Assembly: GCF_031954525.1 (NCBI RefSeq)
Contig: NZ_CP134868.1
Span: forward strand, 133,853 to 197,852
From: Dyella sp. BiH032
GTDB taxonomy: Bacteria > Pseudomonadota > Gammaproteobacteria > Xanthomonadales > Rhodanobacteraceae
Length of the DNA stretch: 64,000 nt
Reading direction: 5' to 3'
Below, piece by piece: positions 50,421-62,066 of this stretch (its first letter is position 1; every line of letters starts with the position of its first letter). The notes beneath the pieces were generated by a model. The model made no database searches and was not told the origin of the DNA. It saw nothing but the letters and a program-made list of their open reading frames with translations. A program made the translations under genes and the position numbers.

Positions 50421-50459
50421 AAAAGTCGGATTTCAGTGTGGGTTCGCCCAAGGTGCTGA

Positions 50460-51800
50460 GTGACGGACTTTCTCCAGCTGCGAAGCCTGAAGACGCTTGA
50501 AATCCTGACCAGCGAGGACAGTTACGTCGTCAAGGCCGAAGGCGTCAATCAGTGGGTGACCTGCCCGCTGTGCAAGACCGGACGCCTGCATGGTCACGGC
50601 TCACAGGAACAGTCGTTTCAGGACACACCGACGCACGGCAAACCCGTCGTGATCTTCATCCAGCGCCGTCGCTATCGCTGTACAAGCTGCACCAAGACCT
50701 TGTTTGAGCCTGTGGCGGACCTTGATGGAAAACGCCAAGCCACGGCGCGTCTGGTGCGTTATATCCGCGACCAGTCCTTCTCCAAGACCTTTGCGGCCCT
50801 TGCCCGGGAAGTAGCCGTGGACGAAAAGACGGTCCGCCACGTCTTCGACGATTTCATCGAGGAGGTCGAGGCCAAGACCCAGTTCCGGACGCCGCGGGTG
50901 CTGGGTATCGACGAGCTCAAGATCATCGGCCAGTACCGGGCCATGATCACCAACGTCGAGCGCAAGACCGTGTTCGATATCCGCCCCAGCCGGGCCAAAG
51001 CCGAGTTGATGCCCTATTTCCGCGACCTGCGGGACAAGGACTCGGTCGAGTGGGTGGCGATGGACATGTACCACGTTTATCGGCAGGTGGTGCGCGCCAC
51101 GCTGCCACAGGCCCGGATCGTGGTCGATCGATTCCATATCCAGCGCATGGCGAACGACGCGCTGGAGAAGCTGCGCAAGCGCATTCGCAAGGATTTGGCC
51201 ACCCGGCAGCGCCTCAAACTCAAGGACGAGCGGTTCCTGCTGCTCAAGCGGCAGCACGACCTGACAGGGAGAGATATGGACCGGATGCGGGAATGGTTCC
51301 AACAGTTCCCGCTCCTAAGCGAAGCCCACGCGCTCAAGGAAGGATTTCTGTCGATCTGGGATCAGAAGACCCGCCCAGCAGCAGAAGCCGCCTGCGCGAA
51401 GTGGCAGGCCAATATTCCGACCGAATTGGCGGCCACGTTCAAGGACCTGACCACCGCCGTGCACAACTGGCACGACGAAATCTTCGCCTACTTCGAGCAG
51501 CCGATTACCAATGCCTATACTGAGTCAGTCAACCGAGTGGCCAAAGACATGAACCGCATGGGCAGGGGTTACAGCTTCGAGGTGCTTCGGGCGCGCATGC
51601 TCTACGACAAGAAGGCGCGCAAGGATGGCTCGGTTATCGAAACCGTGTTGGTCGATGACGACGACCCAATGACCACGGACTTCGTGTTCCAGCGGATGAC
51701 CACGGCGGCAACGCGCAAGAAGAAGATCACGCGCGTGGTCGAGTACGGCCCCTATCTCCCGACGCTGGCGCGGCTACTCGAAGAGGGGTATTTCGAATAG
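50460..51800 (+). CDS. tnpA: ISL3-family transposase
   Basis: 446 residues from GTG 50460. N-terminal zinc finger ('CPLCKTGRLHGHG', then 'YRCTSCTKTLFEP'), an HTH ('FAALAREVAVDEKTVRHV') and the ISL3 DDE catalytic core: Asp in 'VLGIDELKI', Asp in 'WVAMDMYHVYR', Glu in 'NAYTESVNRVAKDMNRMGRGY' (read in pieces). Intact. It moves the whole 4.6-kb unit including the mer genes. Confidence 0.95.
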   Translation: MTDFLQLRSLKTLEILTSEDSYVVKAEGVNQWVTCPLCKTGRLHGHGSQEQSFQDTPTHGKPVVIFIQRRRYRCTSCTKTLFEPVADLDGKRQATARLVRYIRDQSFSKTFAALAREVAVDEKTVRHVFDDFIEEVEAKTQFRTPRVLGIDELKIIGQYRAMITNVERKTVFDIRPSRAKAELMPYFRDLRDKDSVEWVAMDMYHVYRQVVRATLPQARIVVDRFHIQRMANDALEKLRKRIRKDLATRQRLKLKDERFLLLKRQHDLTGRDMDRMREWFQQFPLLSEAHALKEGFLSIWDQKTRPAAEAACAKWQANIPTELAATFKDLTTAVHNWHDEIFAYFEQPITNAYTESVNRVAKDMNRMGRGYSFEVLRARMLYDKKARKDGSVIETVLVDDDDPMTTDFVFQRMTTAATRKKKITRVVEYGPYLPTLARLLEEGYFE

Positions 51801-51882
51801 TCCTCAGCCCATTGTGCAAGAGGCGGCGCTTCAGCCTGAATTTGTGATTCAGCCGATGAAGCATAGGTAAGAGGCCCAGCCA

Positions 51883-53866
<1,984 letters not shown>

Positions 53867-53878
53867 GGCAATCTCCTT

Positions 53879-54229
53879 TCAGTAGAACAGGGGCATGAGG
53901 TAGGGGAACACGAGCGCGATCAGCACCAGGGCGGTGACGATCCAGAAGATCACCTTGTAGGCCGTCCGCACCTGGGGCACGGCGCATGCGTCGTCCGGCG
54001 CGCAGGCGCGAGCCGGCCGGAAGATGCGACGCCACGCGAAGAACAGCGCCACGAGCGCCACGCCAATGAAGATCGGCCGGTACGGTTCCAGCGCGGTCAA
54101 GTTGCCGATCCAGGCGCCGGAGAAACCCAGCGTGATCAGCACCAGCGGACCGAGGCAGCAGGTCGAGGCGAGGATGGCGGCGAGGCCACCGGCGGCCAGT
54201 GCACCGCGGCCGTTGCTGGGGTCTGCCAT
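53879..54229 (-). CDS. merT: Mercuric ion transporter MerT
   Basis: The frame opens at 54325 inside the mer promoter; ATG 54229 (MADPSNGRG) with AAGGAG upstream gives the normal 116 residues. Three membrane helices; vicinal Cys24-Cys25 in the first ('LASTCCLGPL') and the cytoplasmic loop pair 'ACAPDDAC'. Brings Hg(II) in for MerA. Confidence 0.97.
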   Translation of the reverse strand: MADPSNGRGALAAGGLAAILASTCCLGPLVLITLGFSGAWIGNLTALEPYRPIFIGVALVALFFAWRRIFRPARACAPDDACAVPQVRTAYKVIFWIVTALVLIALVFPYLMPLFY

Positions 54230-54267
54230 GTGAGGGATCTCCTTCCGAGACGTTGCGTGATGCGCTA

Positions 54268-54298
54268 AGGTTACTTCCGTAGTCAAGTACGGAGTCAA
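54268..54298 (-). promoter_or_regulatory. mer operator-promoter
   Basis: On the minus strand TTGACT (54293-54298), a 19-bp spacer holding the dyad CCGTAC/TACGG, and TAACCT (54268-54273). The over-long 19-bp spacer with a MerR dyad between the hexamers is the classic arrangement that MerR untwists when Hg(II) binds. It drives merTPA; merR starts six bases away on the other strand. Confidence 0.93.
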
Positions 54299-54303
54299 GC
54301 GCG

Positions 54304-54711
54304 ATGGTGAACGATCCGCAAACACTGACCATCGGGGCTTTCGCCAAGGCCGCTGGGGTCAACGTGGAGACCATCCGGTTCTATCAGCGCAAGGGGTTAT
54401 TGCCAGAACCAGGTCGGCCCGTCGGCAGTATTCGCCGCTACGGATCGGCGGACGTGGCGCGGGTGCGTTTCGTGAAATCCGCCCAGCGGCTGGGGTTCAA
54501 CCTGGACGAAGTCGGCCAACTCCTACAGCTTGAGGACGGCACTCACTGCAGCGAAGCCGCCGAGCTGGCTGCGCTCCAGCTCACCGACGTGCGCACCAAG
54601 ATGGCGGACCTGACGCGAATCGAAGCGGTGCTGTCACGGTTGGTCAACGAGTGCCATGCGCAGCGAGGCACTGTGTCGTGCCCGCTGATCGATTCTCTGC
54701 ACGGGAGCTAG
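54304..54711 (+). CDS. merR: Mercury-responsive regulator MerR
   Basis: 135 residues. N-terminal winged HTH ('[26 protein letters not shown]', read in pieces) and the three Hg-binding cysteines at 82, 117 and 126, matching the canonical MerR positions. Represses and, with Hg(II), activates the divergent merTPA promoter. Confidence 0.97.
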   Translation: MVNDPQTLTIGAFAKAAGVNVETIRFYQRKGLLPEPGRPVGSIRRYGSADVARVRFVKSAQRLGFNLDEVGQLLQLEDGTHCSEAAELAALQLTDVRTKMADLTRIEAVLSRLVNECHAQRGTVSCPLIDSLHGS

Positions 54712-54914
54712 GCGCGTGGCTTAACCCGGTTTTCCGTTCCACTGCGCCTCAAACCCCAGTTCGAGCCGGGGGCAAGGTGACCTGCCACTGATTGTTTCCT
54801 TGCACCGACATGCGCCAGACAAAGCCCACACTGAAGGCTAAAAGCGCGTAAGCCTTGCGATACCAGAAACCTACCGAACGAGAGCTGTCAGACAAGAAGG
54901 GCTAGTGCGGTCTT

Positions 54915-54937
54915 CCCACACTAAAATCCGGATACCC
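54915..54937 (-). repeat. Right terminal inverted repeat of the mer transposon
   Basis: Complement reads GGGTATCCGGA, five variable bases, GTGTGGG; partner of 50317-50339. Confidence 0.88.
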
Positions 54938-54945
54938 TTTTTTAT
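54938..54945. repeat. Right copy of 8-bp target site duplication
   Basis: TTTTTTAT directly outside the right inverted repeat; 36 bases from the traG stop codon. Confidence 0.9.
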
Positions 54946-54980
54946 GCCCTGCAATCTTCTCAGCAGGCTCTTGGTTCCGA

Positions 54981-57900
54981 CTATCCGCCAGGGCCCCGCG
55001 ATGCAGCGACGTCCTCTGGCGCTCGGGCGGAGCCTGCGCCCGCGGCGCTTCGTTCAACGGTCGTAAACGGTGACTGCATTGCCCGGGACATGGTCGGCAC
55101 ACCCTGACCACCGCCGCCCACCTCAACGCTGACGGACTCGTACGTACTCCCCTCGGAGGGACTCATAAGGTTCACTGGTCCCGCTCCTCCAAACTTGAAC
55201 GCACCCGCCTGTGGGGCTGATGAGGAGGTCTGGAACCCATTTGCGTCGGGACTCACCGGACCAAAGGAGAGCGCGGGCCGATCCTCGCGGAACTGAAGCC
55301 CCTCAGGGTTCTTTCCAGCAGCCATTGCGCCAGGCGAGATGTCCGCCACGCCGCCGCCGGCGTCGCCGTTGTGGGCCTTGTCGGACCACTCCGCGAGGAA
55401 CTTCTTCTCGCCGTCAGTCAGCTTACTGGTGGCCTCGAAGTAGCGCTCGGCGACGTACGGGGACGCACCATTGTTCATTCGCGTCGCGGAGACAGCCGCT
55501 TGAGCCGCCACAAGCTGTGGGCTGAATTCGGTTCCCTGAAGTCGCTCAATCCGCGCCAATTCCGAGTTGAAGTCGCGCGTGGACTTTGCCGCTGCATCCT
55601 TGTCGAAGGCGGCGTTCGCGGCAGACTCCTGAGTGATGCCCCGGCCGAACATTGCGCCAAAGCTACTGTCTGCGTTCTGATTGATTGTTGTGACCGCTGC
55701 ATCAGTAGGCTGATGGCGGCCGACGTTATAGCTGTACTCCAGCGCTGCGACGACAGAGCTCGTGCTCGTGTTATTGCCGTTGTTGAGGACGTCGTTGTAC
55801 AGACTCTTCGGCGCGCGACCCAGACCTCCAGTGTCGCGGGCCATCATGCCCTCCGCCTGGGCATCGCGGTAAGCGCCAAGATCCTTGCCGATTTCGAGTG
55901 ACCGTTCCTTGTAGTCGCCATGCATCCGCTGCGCGAGCTCAGACCCATCAGGGTTCTGGCGATGCTGTTGAAGCTCGCCTTCGTGAGTGCCTCGATCTGC
56001 CATCGCGTCGGAGATGCCAGCTCGACCAATGACGTTACCCTTCGCCTCCTCGGCCCCCTGCCCTGCGATTGTCCCGTTGGCCTGCCCGATTACCTGGCCA
56101 GCGTTCAAGTTGGTTCCGACTCCAGCGTGCTGCACGGCCCTCGTCGCGTCTCCGAACGCCACCTCTCCGCTGACACCGGCATTCCTATCGGGATTGCTCA
56201 TGGCGGCCGACATGACTCCCGCTCCAGAGACACCACCGGCGGCACCAAGCGCTTCCATCAAGGCTCGCTGTCTATCCGCACTGTGCCCCTCGCGTAGCGA
56301 GCCCGGTGAGTTAACCTGGCCATCAAGCGCGACAAGTGCAGCCTGTACGTCCCGCTCATGTGCGTTCGCACTGGCCCAAGGGGCTTCAGCGACACGCTGT
56401 TGAGCTTCCTTGAAGGCCGGTGCACCGGCGTGCTCTCGGGCCTGGTCAACCACCCGTTGGCCGAGCCCTCGCTCCACGAGAGCGTGCGCCACAGACTGAT
56501 TGGTCAACGTCTGCCCCGAAGCCAGCGAGCTGGATGCGGAAACCGTCTCAGAGTAGTTCTGCTGCTTCTGCTGCAGGTCTGCCTCACTGCGCTTGTAATC
56601 GTTACCCTGCGACGCGCTCTGCGCCGACTCGGAGCCAAGCGACGCCTGCTGCGTCACCGTATCGCCGATGGCGCGCGCGATCGTCGCGGACGCGTCGCCT
56701 CCCTCGGCGATGGACTTTGCGATGCGCTGGCTAAGTTGCTTCGCATCGTTCTCGGTGAAGGAACCCCCAGACTGCCCAGCCATGTTCAGGCCAGCGTTGC
56801 CTCCGATCTTCGCAGCCGCCCCAAAATTGCCGGCCACCGCGCTAGAAACCATCGCGGCGAAGGTTGCTGCATTGCTATTGTCGATCTGGAAGCCGTTCTG
56901 CTGACCCCACTGGACTAGCTGCTTCTGCGCGTCGGTTGCCCTGCTGTCAAACGTGTGCGCGGCAGAGAACGACTGACCTTGCTTGTTGGTCCAGTCTGCC
57001 TTCACCGCGGAGGACGCGTTGGACGCAAATGTCTGGGACGCAGATGAAAGCTCGCTGCTCGCGGACTGGGTAGCGGCGCTTCGGATGTCGCTGGTCTGGT
57101 ACTTCGGCTGCAGTTCGCTGGAGCCTGTAGCCACCGTGCCCGACATCTGATCGTGAGTTTCCATCGCCTTGCGCTCCATGACCGGTGCGTCTTTCACCGT
57201 GTCAGGATTCACCATCTTCTCGTTGCTGAACTCGGCCCCTTGCATGCGGCCAGCCAGCGCACTTGCGGTTACAGCACCGCCGAAGATAAGCATCATGGTG
57301 ATCGCCGGTGTGGCGGCCGCGATAGTTGCGCCCGTGGCCAACCAATTGACGATCTGATGCTGCAGGTTGGCAGCTCCCGCAATACTTGTTACCGAGAGTG
57401 CCGTTGCCCCTGGGGGCACCTGCATCATCGCGTCGACGCCATGTTGGGCCATGGTGATCTGGAACAGATTCACCACTGACAACACGGGCAACCATAGTGC
57501 CACCCAAATGGTCAGCACCATGTACGTCATGAGCTTCTGGAAGCCCCACGCCCCCAAGCCAACGACCAACGCCATGAACGGTGCCATCGCGTAGATCATC
57601 GACTCAAAGAACGCGGCCATCGGCCGAGCCACCTGGCGGAACATCGATTCATCGGCGCCCCATTGGGTGGCACGCTGCTCAGTCCCTTGGTTGACCATAA
57701 CAGCGGTCATGACGTCCAGTCCCGAGGGATCGCTACCGCGTCGGAGCGCCATAGACCAAACCGCATTGACCGCCGAGCTCATCGTGTAGGCAGCCGCTTC
57801 GTCGCCGGCCATGCCAATGTCGCTGAAGGCGTCCCGCATCTGTTGTGCGGCTGGGTATCCCGGTACCAAGCGCTTCATTCGGACCGCAGACGCATTTGCA

Positions 57901-58700
57901 AACGCAGTGAATAGAGAGTCACTGCCGGCGTCGGCATTCAACTGATTGAGGGCCGCAGAGCAGTCCATGTCCGTGATGTTGTGATTCGCATCTTCCCACT
58001 TTGTGGTGATGAACCGGTTGTTGTAACCAAGCCCTCCCGTCGTGGTATCGCCGAAGCTGAAAGGATTTGCGGTGTTGAAGGCTTTCGCCATGTTGAGCTG
58101 GCCGTTGCCTGCCGCAACAAATGTGCAGTTCGCCAGGTAGTACGAAACGTTGTTCTTGAATCGCGAAATGATGCCGTTCGACCCCGTGTCGTCGAACTCC
58201 GGCAGCTCCCAATTTCGCACCGCGTTAATCCACTCCAAACTCCTTCCAAAGCCCGTCGTACCATCGAGATTTGTTCCGCCTGACGGTAGGCCGTAGCCCT
58301 GCTCCATCTTCTCGGACAGAGTGAGGCCCAGTGTGGAGACGATGCTTCCCGCAGCTGCAACACCGTACGGCACGTTGTCCACCGGGAACGTGCCATTCTG
58401 CACCGCACCTGGAGCGCCGCCGAGGTCATGGATGATGACGTCCGCCCGCATGCCGAAGATGACGCAGAATGCAATGAATGACAAAAAGAGAACACCGAAC
58501 TCGGTCCTCTGGGCGTTGTTCGAGACATGCTTAACAGCGACCATCAACAGACCAAGCAGCAGCCCGAGGGCACCCAGCGAGACAAAAAGTCCGCTGTTGC
58601 TCATCGAGGCGACGCCGTCGAGGACGCGCTTCATATAGAGGCCGTCGCCCATCGAGTAGATCTCGAAGACTTTTCCCGTCTTGACAAATAGATTTGGCAC
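54981..58700 (-). CDS. traG: Mating-pair stabilisation and pilus assembly protein TraG
   Basis: 1239 residues from GTG 58700 (GAAGGGAAT upstream). The N-terminal ~480 residues carry several membrane helices ('GLFVSLGALGLLLGLLMVAV', 'EFGVLFLSFIAFCVIFGM', 'IYAMAPFMALVVGLGAWGF', 'MVLTIWVALWLPVLSVV') typical of F TraG-N. The long C-terminal part is periplasmic, rich in Ser/Ala/Gln coiled-coil-like sequence. TraG acts in pilus assembly and, in the mating pair, in stabilisation and entry exclusion. The mer transposon sits 36 bases past its stop. Confidence 0.93.
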   Translation of the reverse strand: MPNLFVKTGKVFEIYSMGDGLYMKRVLDGVASMSNSGLFVSLGALGLLLGLLMVAVKHVSNNAQRTEFGVLFLSFIAFCVIFGMRADVIIHDLGGAPGAVQNGTFPVDNVPYGVAAAGSIVSTLGLTLSEKMEQGYGLPSGGTNLDGTTGFGRSLEWINAVRNWELPEFDDTGSNGIISRFKNNVSYYLANCTFVAAGNGQLNMAKAFNTANPFSFGDTTTGGLGYNNRFITTKWEDANHNITDMDCSAALNQLNADAGSDSLFTAFANASAVRMKRLVPGYPAAQQMRDAFSDIGMAGDEAAAYTMSSAVNAVWSMALRRGSDPSGLDVMTAVMVNQGTEQRATQWGADESMFRQVARPMAAFFESMIYAMAPFMALVVGLGAWGFQKLMTYMVLTIWVALWLPVLSVVNLFQITMAQHGVDAMMQVPPGATALSVTSIAGAANLQHQIVNWLATGATIAAATPAITMMLIFGGAVTASALAGRMQGAEFSNEKMVNPDTVKDAPVMERKAMETHDQMSGTVATGSSELQPKYQTSDIRSAATQSASSELSSASQTFASNASSAVKADWTNKQGQSFSAAHTFDSRATDAQKQLVQWGQQNGFQIDNSNAATFAAMVSSAVAGNFGAAAKIGGNAGLNMAGQSGGSFTENDAKQLSQRIAKSIAEGGDASATIARAIGDTVTQQASLGSESAQSASQGNDYKRSEADLQQKQQNYSETVSASSSLASGQTLTNQSVAHALVERGLGQRVVDQAREHAGAPAFKEAQQRVAEAPWASANAHERDVQAALVALDGQVNSPGSLREGHSADRQRALMEALGAAGGVSGAGVMSAAMSNPDRNAGVSGEVAFGDATRAVQHAGVGTNLNAGQVIGQANGTIAGQGAEEAKGNVIGRAGISDAMADRGTHEGELQQHRQNPDGSELAQRMHGDYKERSLEIGKDLGAYRDAQAEGMMARDTGGLGRAPKSLYNDVLNNGNNTSTSSVVAALEYSYNVGRHQPTDAAVTTINQNADSSFGAMFGRGITQESAANAAFDKDAAAKSTRDFNSELARIERLQGTEFSPQLVAAQAAVSATRMNNGASPYVAERYFEATSKLTDGEKKFLAEWSDKAHNGDAGGGVADISPGAMAAGKNPEGLQFREDRPALSFGPVSPDANGFQTSSSAPQAGAFKFGGAGPVNLMSPSEGSTYESVSVEVGGGGQGVPTMSRAMQSPFTTVERSAAGAGSARAPEDVAASRGPGG

Positions 58701-58715
58701 TGAGGATTCCCTTCT

Positions 58716-60167
58716 TCAGTTCACGGCGCCGACGGGGCGCTGTACCGGGTCGCGCTTCTCCAGCGCGTGCTGGATCTCGGACCAGTAGTTGATAACCGCG
58801 CTCTTCGACTTGGCGTTGTCGTAGTAGAGCTTCATCTCGTCCTGGTTACGCTGCAGAGATTCCTGCAGCAGCTGCCGGATGGGTTTCGTGTCTCCACTGG
58901 TTTGCTGGGCAACAGCGGTCAGGGCGGAGTCGATGTTGACGAACACGATTTCCTGAGCCAGTTCCGCCGCAATCAGATCACCAAATTGGGCGACGAATCG
59001 CTTCGCCGCCGCCGGCGATTTCATGGCAAGGCTGATAGCCAGCTGGGTGTACTGGCCACCACCGGTCATCAGCGCCTGCTCTTGTGCCGTTGGCGCGCGT
59101 TGCCCCATGTAAACCTGGTCCAACATGCCCGACCCTTCGGTGCCGTCGCCAAGAAATACCTTCATGAGCTTGGTCCGCAGGCCCTCGTAGTCGCTGTAGT
59201 CCTGCACGATTATCCGATTGCAGCCGTTCAGGTCATGCGGGTGCTGCCCGACGCATTGGATACGCTTGATCTGACGCGACCCATCAGTCCCTTCCACAAG
59301 CTCCTTGATCGTCATGGTGGGTGGCTGGCGGTACTGGATGAGCGACCCTTGCTGGCCGATCCTGCTGCCCTGGGCCCCCGCAACAGAGCACTCACTCTGC
59401 GCCGCATCAGGCATGCACACGATAATCGTGCCAGTGAGCGACATGATGTCCTCGAGCATCTGATCGTTTTGCTGTCCAACCCACGTGCCGACGCCTTGTG
59501 ACATCAGTGCACGCCACACCACGTTCCCAGGAATAACCTGATCGAAGACTTGGGGAGACTGGTTCGCAAGTGAGCCGAGCGGAGTGCTGGACTTGTTCTG
59601 GTTCTTACTGGCCTGGTAGTCATCGGCCTGACCAAGCCAGGTGCGCACCGGCGCGCCCATGGATTCAATTCCGTGCGCAATCGAGTCGTCTCCACCGGCA
59701 TTGATGATGGATTGCCCCACCTCGCACGAGTTGATGTTGTTCATCGTCACGTTGTTCATCATGTTCTGCATCTCGCCCATGATCTTTTCGCAGGACGGGC
59801 ACATGCTTTGCAGCGCGAGCTTGAACGCGTAGCCGACTGCGGCCGATGCGATAGAGCGCAATGCGGAGACAATCTGGTCCTTAGAAATGAACGAGAAGGA
59901 CCCCATGAATGCATCGATGCCACCGCAGCCGCCCGTCACGTTGGGTGCATTCATCGAGATGAGCTGCACGTTCATCATGCGGTTCTTCATTTGGAAGCTG
60001 CCGCCAGTGATGACGCCTCGGCGCGCGCCCATCACGACCTTCGGGTCGGTTGTGTTCGTCATTGAATTGAAGATGTTCGCCGACTGGCCTGCGACGCCAC
60101 TTTGCGCGTGCACATGACCGCTGATCGCCGCAAAGGCAACGAGTACGAGTAGAAGAATTCGCTTCAT
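58716..60167 (-). CDS. traH: Conjugal transfer protein TraH
   Basis: 483 residues with signal peptide ('ILLLVLVAFAAISGHVHA'). TraH landmarks: 'GARRGVITGGSFQMKNRMMN', 'GGCGGIDAFMGSFSFI', 'LQSMCPSCEKIMGEMQNM' and 'NINSCEVGQSI'. Periplasmic/outer-membrane component needed for pilus extension, working with TraF and TraG. Starts six bases after the traF stop. Confidence 0.95.
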   Translation of the reverse strand: MKRILLLVLVAFAAISGHVHAQSGVAGQSANIFNSMTNTTDPKVVMGARRGVITGGSFQMKNRMMNVQLISMNAPNVTGGCGGIDAFMGSFSFISKDQIVSALRSIASAAVGYAFKLALQSMCPSCEKIMGEMQNMMNNVTMNNINSCEVGQSIINAGGDDSIAHGIESMGAPVRTWLGQADDYQASKNQNKSSTPLGSLANQSPQVFDQVIPGNVVWRALMSQGVGTWVGQQNDQMLEDIMSLTGTIIVCMPDAAQSECSVAGAQGSRIGQQGSLIQYRQPPTMTIKELVEGTDGSRQIKRIQCVGQHPHDLNGCNRIIVQDYSDYEGLRTKLMKVFLGDGTEGSGMLDQVYMGQRAPTAQEQALMTGGGQYTQLAISLAMKSPAAAKRFVAQFGDLIAAELAQEIVFVNIDSALTAVAQQTSGDTKPIRQLLQESLQRNQDEMKLYYDNAKSKSAVINYWSEIQHALEKRDPVQRPVGAVN

Positions 60168-60173
60168 TGCTGC

Positions 60174-61235
60174 TTACTCCGAGCCTTTCCATGGTGTGGC
60201 ATTGCTTCCCGTTGCCTTCTGTAGGTCATCGAGAGTCGCGGCTTGTTGCGCTTCGCCGTGCATGCCTGCGCGGCGCAGTGCGTCGAGCACCTGCTTCGGA
60301 TCGTTGGGATCGTCGATCGATGACGGATCGAACGCGTCCGTGATGAAGCGCTGCGGCATTCCTTTCATCGCGCGCTGATACGTTGCCTCGTCGATCCAAT
60401 TCTGGTCGCGCGAGATCTCGATGATCCGTCGTTCAATGTCAGGGAGGGACCGCTGCCCGACAGCCAGGCTGACCAGCTGCCCCGTTGACGGATGGACCAT
60501 GAAGAGAGTCGGTGTACTGGTCACGCCGAGATACTGGCCCTGGCCACTATCTGCGACCCAGTTTGGATACGACCCGTCTTGCAGCGGTTGGTGGTCCAGG
60601 CTGATCGGAAGGATGGAGATCCCCGAGTCCTGCTGCAGCAGATCGAGGAGCGGATTCTGGCGATGGCAATATGGGCAGTCGGACCGGAAGAAGTACCAGA
60701 GACCGGTAGTCTTCGCGATCTCCTGAAGGACAGCAGCGCGCTCGGTGTCGCGCTTGCTGTCGAGCTCGCGCAACGCGAATGTGCTTGTGGGATTGCTGAT
60801 CGTCTCGTCGAGCGCAGGGTTGGCGCTCATGACGCGAATGTACGTATTTGCGAACTGCTCCGATTTGTCCATCGCGAGTTTCTGGACGTAGCCGTAGAGC
60901 TCAACCTTCTCCCGATCCTTCGGATTGTTGATGGCGTCCATCATGATCCGGGGCAGGTTCTTTTGAATCCACTCGGCGCTACCGACCTTTTCGCTCATGT
61001 CGGTCGGCGCCGCCGGCACTGCCGGCTTGGGAGGTGGCGTTTTCTTCTTCTCCTCCTCGCGCGGGTCCCTGTAGAAGAACCAGCCGTCGTCCGGATTGCG
61101 CTCGGGCTTGGCCGCCGTTTGCGGCGAATCCTGTCGCCCAGGGGGCGCGGGCGCCTGTGCACTCGGCACGGCGCTGACGGGCGTGGAGGCCAACAGGGAA
61201 ATGGAAGTTAGAACTGCGGAGATGAGGGCGCGCAT
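60174..61235 (-). CDS. traF: Conjugal transfer protein TraF (thioredoxin-like)
   Basis: ATG 61235 (or 61244) starts a signal peptide ending VSAV. A Pro-rich linker is followed by 'DDGWFFYRDP', the TraF signature, and a thioredoxin fold with 'WYFFRSDCPYCHRQNPLL' (CPYC near residue 188) and cis-Pro 'TSTPTLFMVHP'. F TraF has lost its CxxC, whereas this copy keeps it and may act as a real disulfide isomerase for TraN, TraU and TraH. Upstream are the flhC/flhD-like genes. Confidence 0.93.
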   Translation of the reverse strand: MRALISAVLTSISLLASTPVSAVPSAQAPAPPGRQDSPQTAAKPERNPDDGWFFYRDPREEEKKKTPPPKPAVPAAPTDMSEKVGSAEWIQKNLPRIMMDAINNPKDREKVELYGYVQKLAMDKSEQFANTYIRVMSANPALDETISNPTSTFALRELDSKRDTERAAVLQEIAKTTGLWYFFRSDCPYCHRQNPLLDLLQQDSGISILPISLDHQPLQDGSYPNWVADSGQGQYLGVTSTPTLFMVHPSTGQLVSLAVGQRSLPDIERRIIEISRDQNWIDEATYQRAMKGMPQRFITDAFDPSSIDDPNDPKQVLDALRRAGMHGEAQQAATLDDLQKATGSNATPWKGSE

Positions 61236-61316
61236 ACCACCCATGCTAGGTGGCGGCCCCTGGAGGTCAGCGGCGAAACACTGCCTTTGTTTGCTGTTGT
61301 TTTGCCCCGGGCCGGT

Positions 61317-62066
61317 TTAGCGTGTTGCCGTCTTCGGCTCCCCCACTCCTGCCGCCCTTAGGCGCTGGCGACGCTCGAAGAGGTCGGCCGCAAGGGTGGG
61401 AATAACGGTGTTGTCTGCCTGTCTGATTGTGGTGACGAACGTGACTTCGCGATCGTCAACCACCTTTTTCTTCATGGTGGTCACCGACTCGGTGATCCGG
61501 CACAGGGGGCACGCCCGATCGGACTCATTGATCTTGGCACCAAGCCCCTCGCTCTCCTTCGATGGTACGACATGCCGCGTGTGGCACGCGGAACATGTGA
61601 TCAACCGCAGCGCGCCCGTTTGCAGCGACAGCGCGGCCTCAGTGAGGCGCTCCCAGTCAGCTGAGTGCAGCTGGCTCGGTGCTCGTGCGCACATGCTGCG
61701 GACGGCATCCAGGATGTGGCAGGCCAGCAGTGTGCCCGCGGGATTGAGTTTGCGCTGGCGTTCAACCATGACGAGGAACATCGATATCTGCTGATGCGTC
61801 GTCGCATTTCGGAAGATGTCGTCGATGCTGGTCTTGCGTCGACCAGTCTTAAAGTTGCCCACTGACTTAACGATGCGCGAGGTGTTGCTCTGGGGGATGC
61901 CGGTCAGTTCGTGGATCAGGCTCGCGCGCAAGCCGAGTTTGGCAAGGCGCTCCGCCGAATTGACGATTGAGCCTTCCTGGTAGCCAGCGAGATGCTTGGC
62001 CTGAAGGATCGCCAATTTCATGGCCCCGTCGTGGGCCTTACCAACAAGCCTCTGAGTCGTCATCAC
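61317..62066 (-). CDS. FlhC-like (SetC-type) transcriptional activator
   Basis: 249 residues. 'SIVNSAERLAKLGLRASLIHELTGIPQSNTSRIVKSV' (read in pieces) matches the FlhC helical core 'L..LGAR..ml...t.LSr.rl.kl', and a zinc site 'TCSACHTRHV' with a later 'RACPLC' matches the FlhC four-Cys site. FlhC works with FlhD as class-I activator; in SXT/R391 elements the homologous SetC/SetD pair activates transfer genes. Starts (GTG 62066 or ATG 62063) overlap the stop of the flhD-like gene, and traF follows 72 bases after its stop. Confidence 0.75.
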   Translation of the reverse strand: MMTTQRLVGKAHDGAMKLAILQAKHLAGYQEGSIVNSAERLAKLGLRASLIHELTGIPQSNTSRIVKSVGNFKTGRRKTSIDDIFRNATTHQQISMFLVMVERQRKLNPAGTLLACHILDAVRSMCARAPSQLHSADWERLTEAALSLQTGALRLITCSACHTRHVVPSKESEGLGAKINESDRACPLCRITESVTTMKKKVVDDREVTFVTTIRQADNTVIPTLAADLFERRQRLRAAGVGEPKTATR

